NCBI GenBank assembly: GCA_030268105.1
Contig: BSDZ01000016.1
Location: 875,501 to 939,500, forward strand
Source of the DNA: Volvox africanus
Taxonomy: Eukaryota; Chlorophyta; Chlorophyceae; Chlamydomonadales; Volvocaceae
DNA: 64,000 bases
Direction of reading: 5' to 3'
A program made the position numbers and the translations under genes. The notes under the pieces were generated by a model. That model saw only the letters and a list, made by a program, of their open reading frames with translations. It had not been told where the DNA came from and did no database searches. Shown here one piece after another: positions 63,000-64,000 of this stretch. How positions within the stretch are numbered: the stretch's first letter is position 1; each line of letters starts with the position of its first letter.

Positions 63000-64000
63000 A
63001 CGGCATCACCATCGCCACTACCGCCACCAACGCCACCAACGCCACCAAGGCCACCATTGCCACCAACGTATCCAAGGCCACCATCGCCACCAACGCCACC
63101 AAGGCCACCATCGCCACCAACGCCACCAGCGCCATCAACGCCACCAACGCCACCAACACTACCGCCACGAACGCTGCAACGCCGCCAACGCCACCTACGC
63201 CGTCAAAGCCACCAACACCACCAACGCCACCAACGCCTCCACCAACGCCACTACCTCCACCAACGCCATCAACGCCGCCAAAGCCACCAACGCCTCCACC
63301 AACGCCACCGACGCCACAACCGCAGACACCGCCATCAGCACCAGCGCCACGTTCGCCACAAACCGTCACGCCACCACCAACGCCACTACCGCCACAAACG
63401 CAACCAACGCCTCCACCAATGCCACTACCGCCACCAACGCCACCAACGTTACAACCGCCGAAACCGCCATCAGCACCTCCACCGCCACGTTCGCCACAAA
63501 CCGTCACGGCATCACCATCGCCACTACCGCCACCAACGCCACCAACGCCACCAAGGCCACCATAGCCACCAACGTATCCAAGGCCACCATCGCCACCAAC
63601 GCCACCAAGGCCACCATCGCCACCAACGCCACCAGCGCCATCAACGCCACCAACGCCACCAACACTACCGCCACGAACGCTGCAACGCCGCCAACGCCAC
63701 CTACGCCGTCAAAGCCACCAACACCACCAACGCCACCAACGCCTCCACCAACGCCACTACCTCCACCAACGCCATCAACGCCGCCAAAGCCACCAACGCC
63801 TCCACCAACGCCACCGACGCCACAACCGCAGACACCGCGATCAGCACCAGCGCCACGTTCGCCACAAACCGTCACGCCACCACCAACGCCACTACCGCCA
63901 CAAACGCAACCAACGCCTCCACCAATGCCACTACCGCCACCAACGCCACCAACGTTACAACCGCCGAAACCGCCATCAGCACCTCCACCGCCACGTTCGC
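63000..64000. repeat. Higher-order repeat within the satellite, 506-bp unit
   Basis: aacgtatcca recurs at 63065 and 63571, and the surrounding 500 bases match between about 63000-63505 and 63506-64000. A related but diverged copy lies at about 62000-62470. The array continues past the window. Confidence 0.85.

Larger units (their letters stand above)
34968..64000. repeat. Giant CCACCAACG-type nonamer satellite, open at the right edge
   Basis: From about 34968 to the window end the plus strand is built of 9-mers of type CCACCAACG with common variants (CCACTACCG, CCTCCACCAACG, CCATCAACG, AAGGCCACC). The plus strand is very rich in C and A and nearly free of GG. The unit reads without stops in all six frames: PPT, HQR and TNA on plus; RWW, VGG and LVA on minus. 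Longer conserved segments interrupt the 9-mers at irregular spacing, notably acgttcgccacaaaccgtca preceded by a ccgacaccgccatcagcacc-type stretch. Several large tandem duplications are listed separately. No unit with constant frame, splice logic or unique flanking domains supports a protein. The array probably belongs to subtelomeric or pericentromeric heterochromatin. Confidence 0.95.

Noticed and set aside
34968..64000. CRISPR-like array (repeats with spacers)
   Set aside because: Units are contiguous 9-mers with degenerate variants, no unique spacers, and the genome is eukaryotic.

Overview
The window is nuclear DNA of a green alga, most likely volvocine (Chlamydomonadales). Support: genes split by short GT-AG introns with Chlamydomonas-like donors (GTGAGT, GTGCG), TGTAA poly(A) signals downstream of stops, long Ala/Pro/Gln/His homopolymers in a plant-type AP2 factor, a Ty3/gypsy chromovirus, and an interstitial stretch of the Chlamydomonas-type telomere repeat TTTTAGGG. 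The species cannot be fixed from the sequence alone.

Layout. 1-1661 (minus): 5' part of a WDR70-type WD40 gene that runs off the left edge. 3432-4690 (minus): exons for only the C-terminal end of an FtsH/M41-type protein; its 5' part is not found before the next, divergent gene. 5335-9313 (plus): a seven-exon GT49 (LARGE/B4GAT1-type) glycosyltransferase. 11799-17146 (plus): a five-exon, 1456-residue double-AP2 transcription factor of the AINTEGUMENTA type with a very long low-complexity N-terminus and one apparent GC-AG intron. 17.2-23.4 kb is AT-richer, gene-poor DNA with microsatellites and small repeats. 23457-23699 (minus) is an intronless signal peptidase complex subunit 1 gene (SPCS1/SPC12), followed by a small unrecognised ORF at 24100-24354. 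25141-32283 is a complete chromovirus on the minus strand with nearly identical LTRs, a 5-bp target duplication, PBS and polypurine tract; gag and pol share one frame but are separated by a TAG, and gag has a second in-frame TGA.

From about 34968 to the end (over 29 kb, not closed in the window) everything is one satellite built on a degenerate 9-mer (CCACCAACG). The unit has no stop codon in any of the six frames, so very long ORFs appear on both strands; I read these as by-products of composition, not genes. The array has higher-order structure: tandem duplications of 1326, 862, about 4454 and 506 bp, a recurrent non-9-mer box (acgttcgccacaaaccgtca), and a 48-bp telomeric insert at 61026-61074. 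A subtelomeric or other heterochromatic location is the simplest inference.

The genes do not form a pathway. GT49 and SPCS1 both act in the secretory system, AP2 and WDR70 in the nucleus, and FtsH-type proteins in organelle membranes. The most unusual content is the satellite with its embedded telomeric tract.
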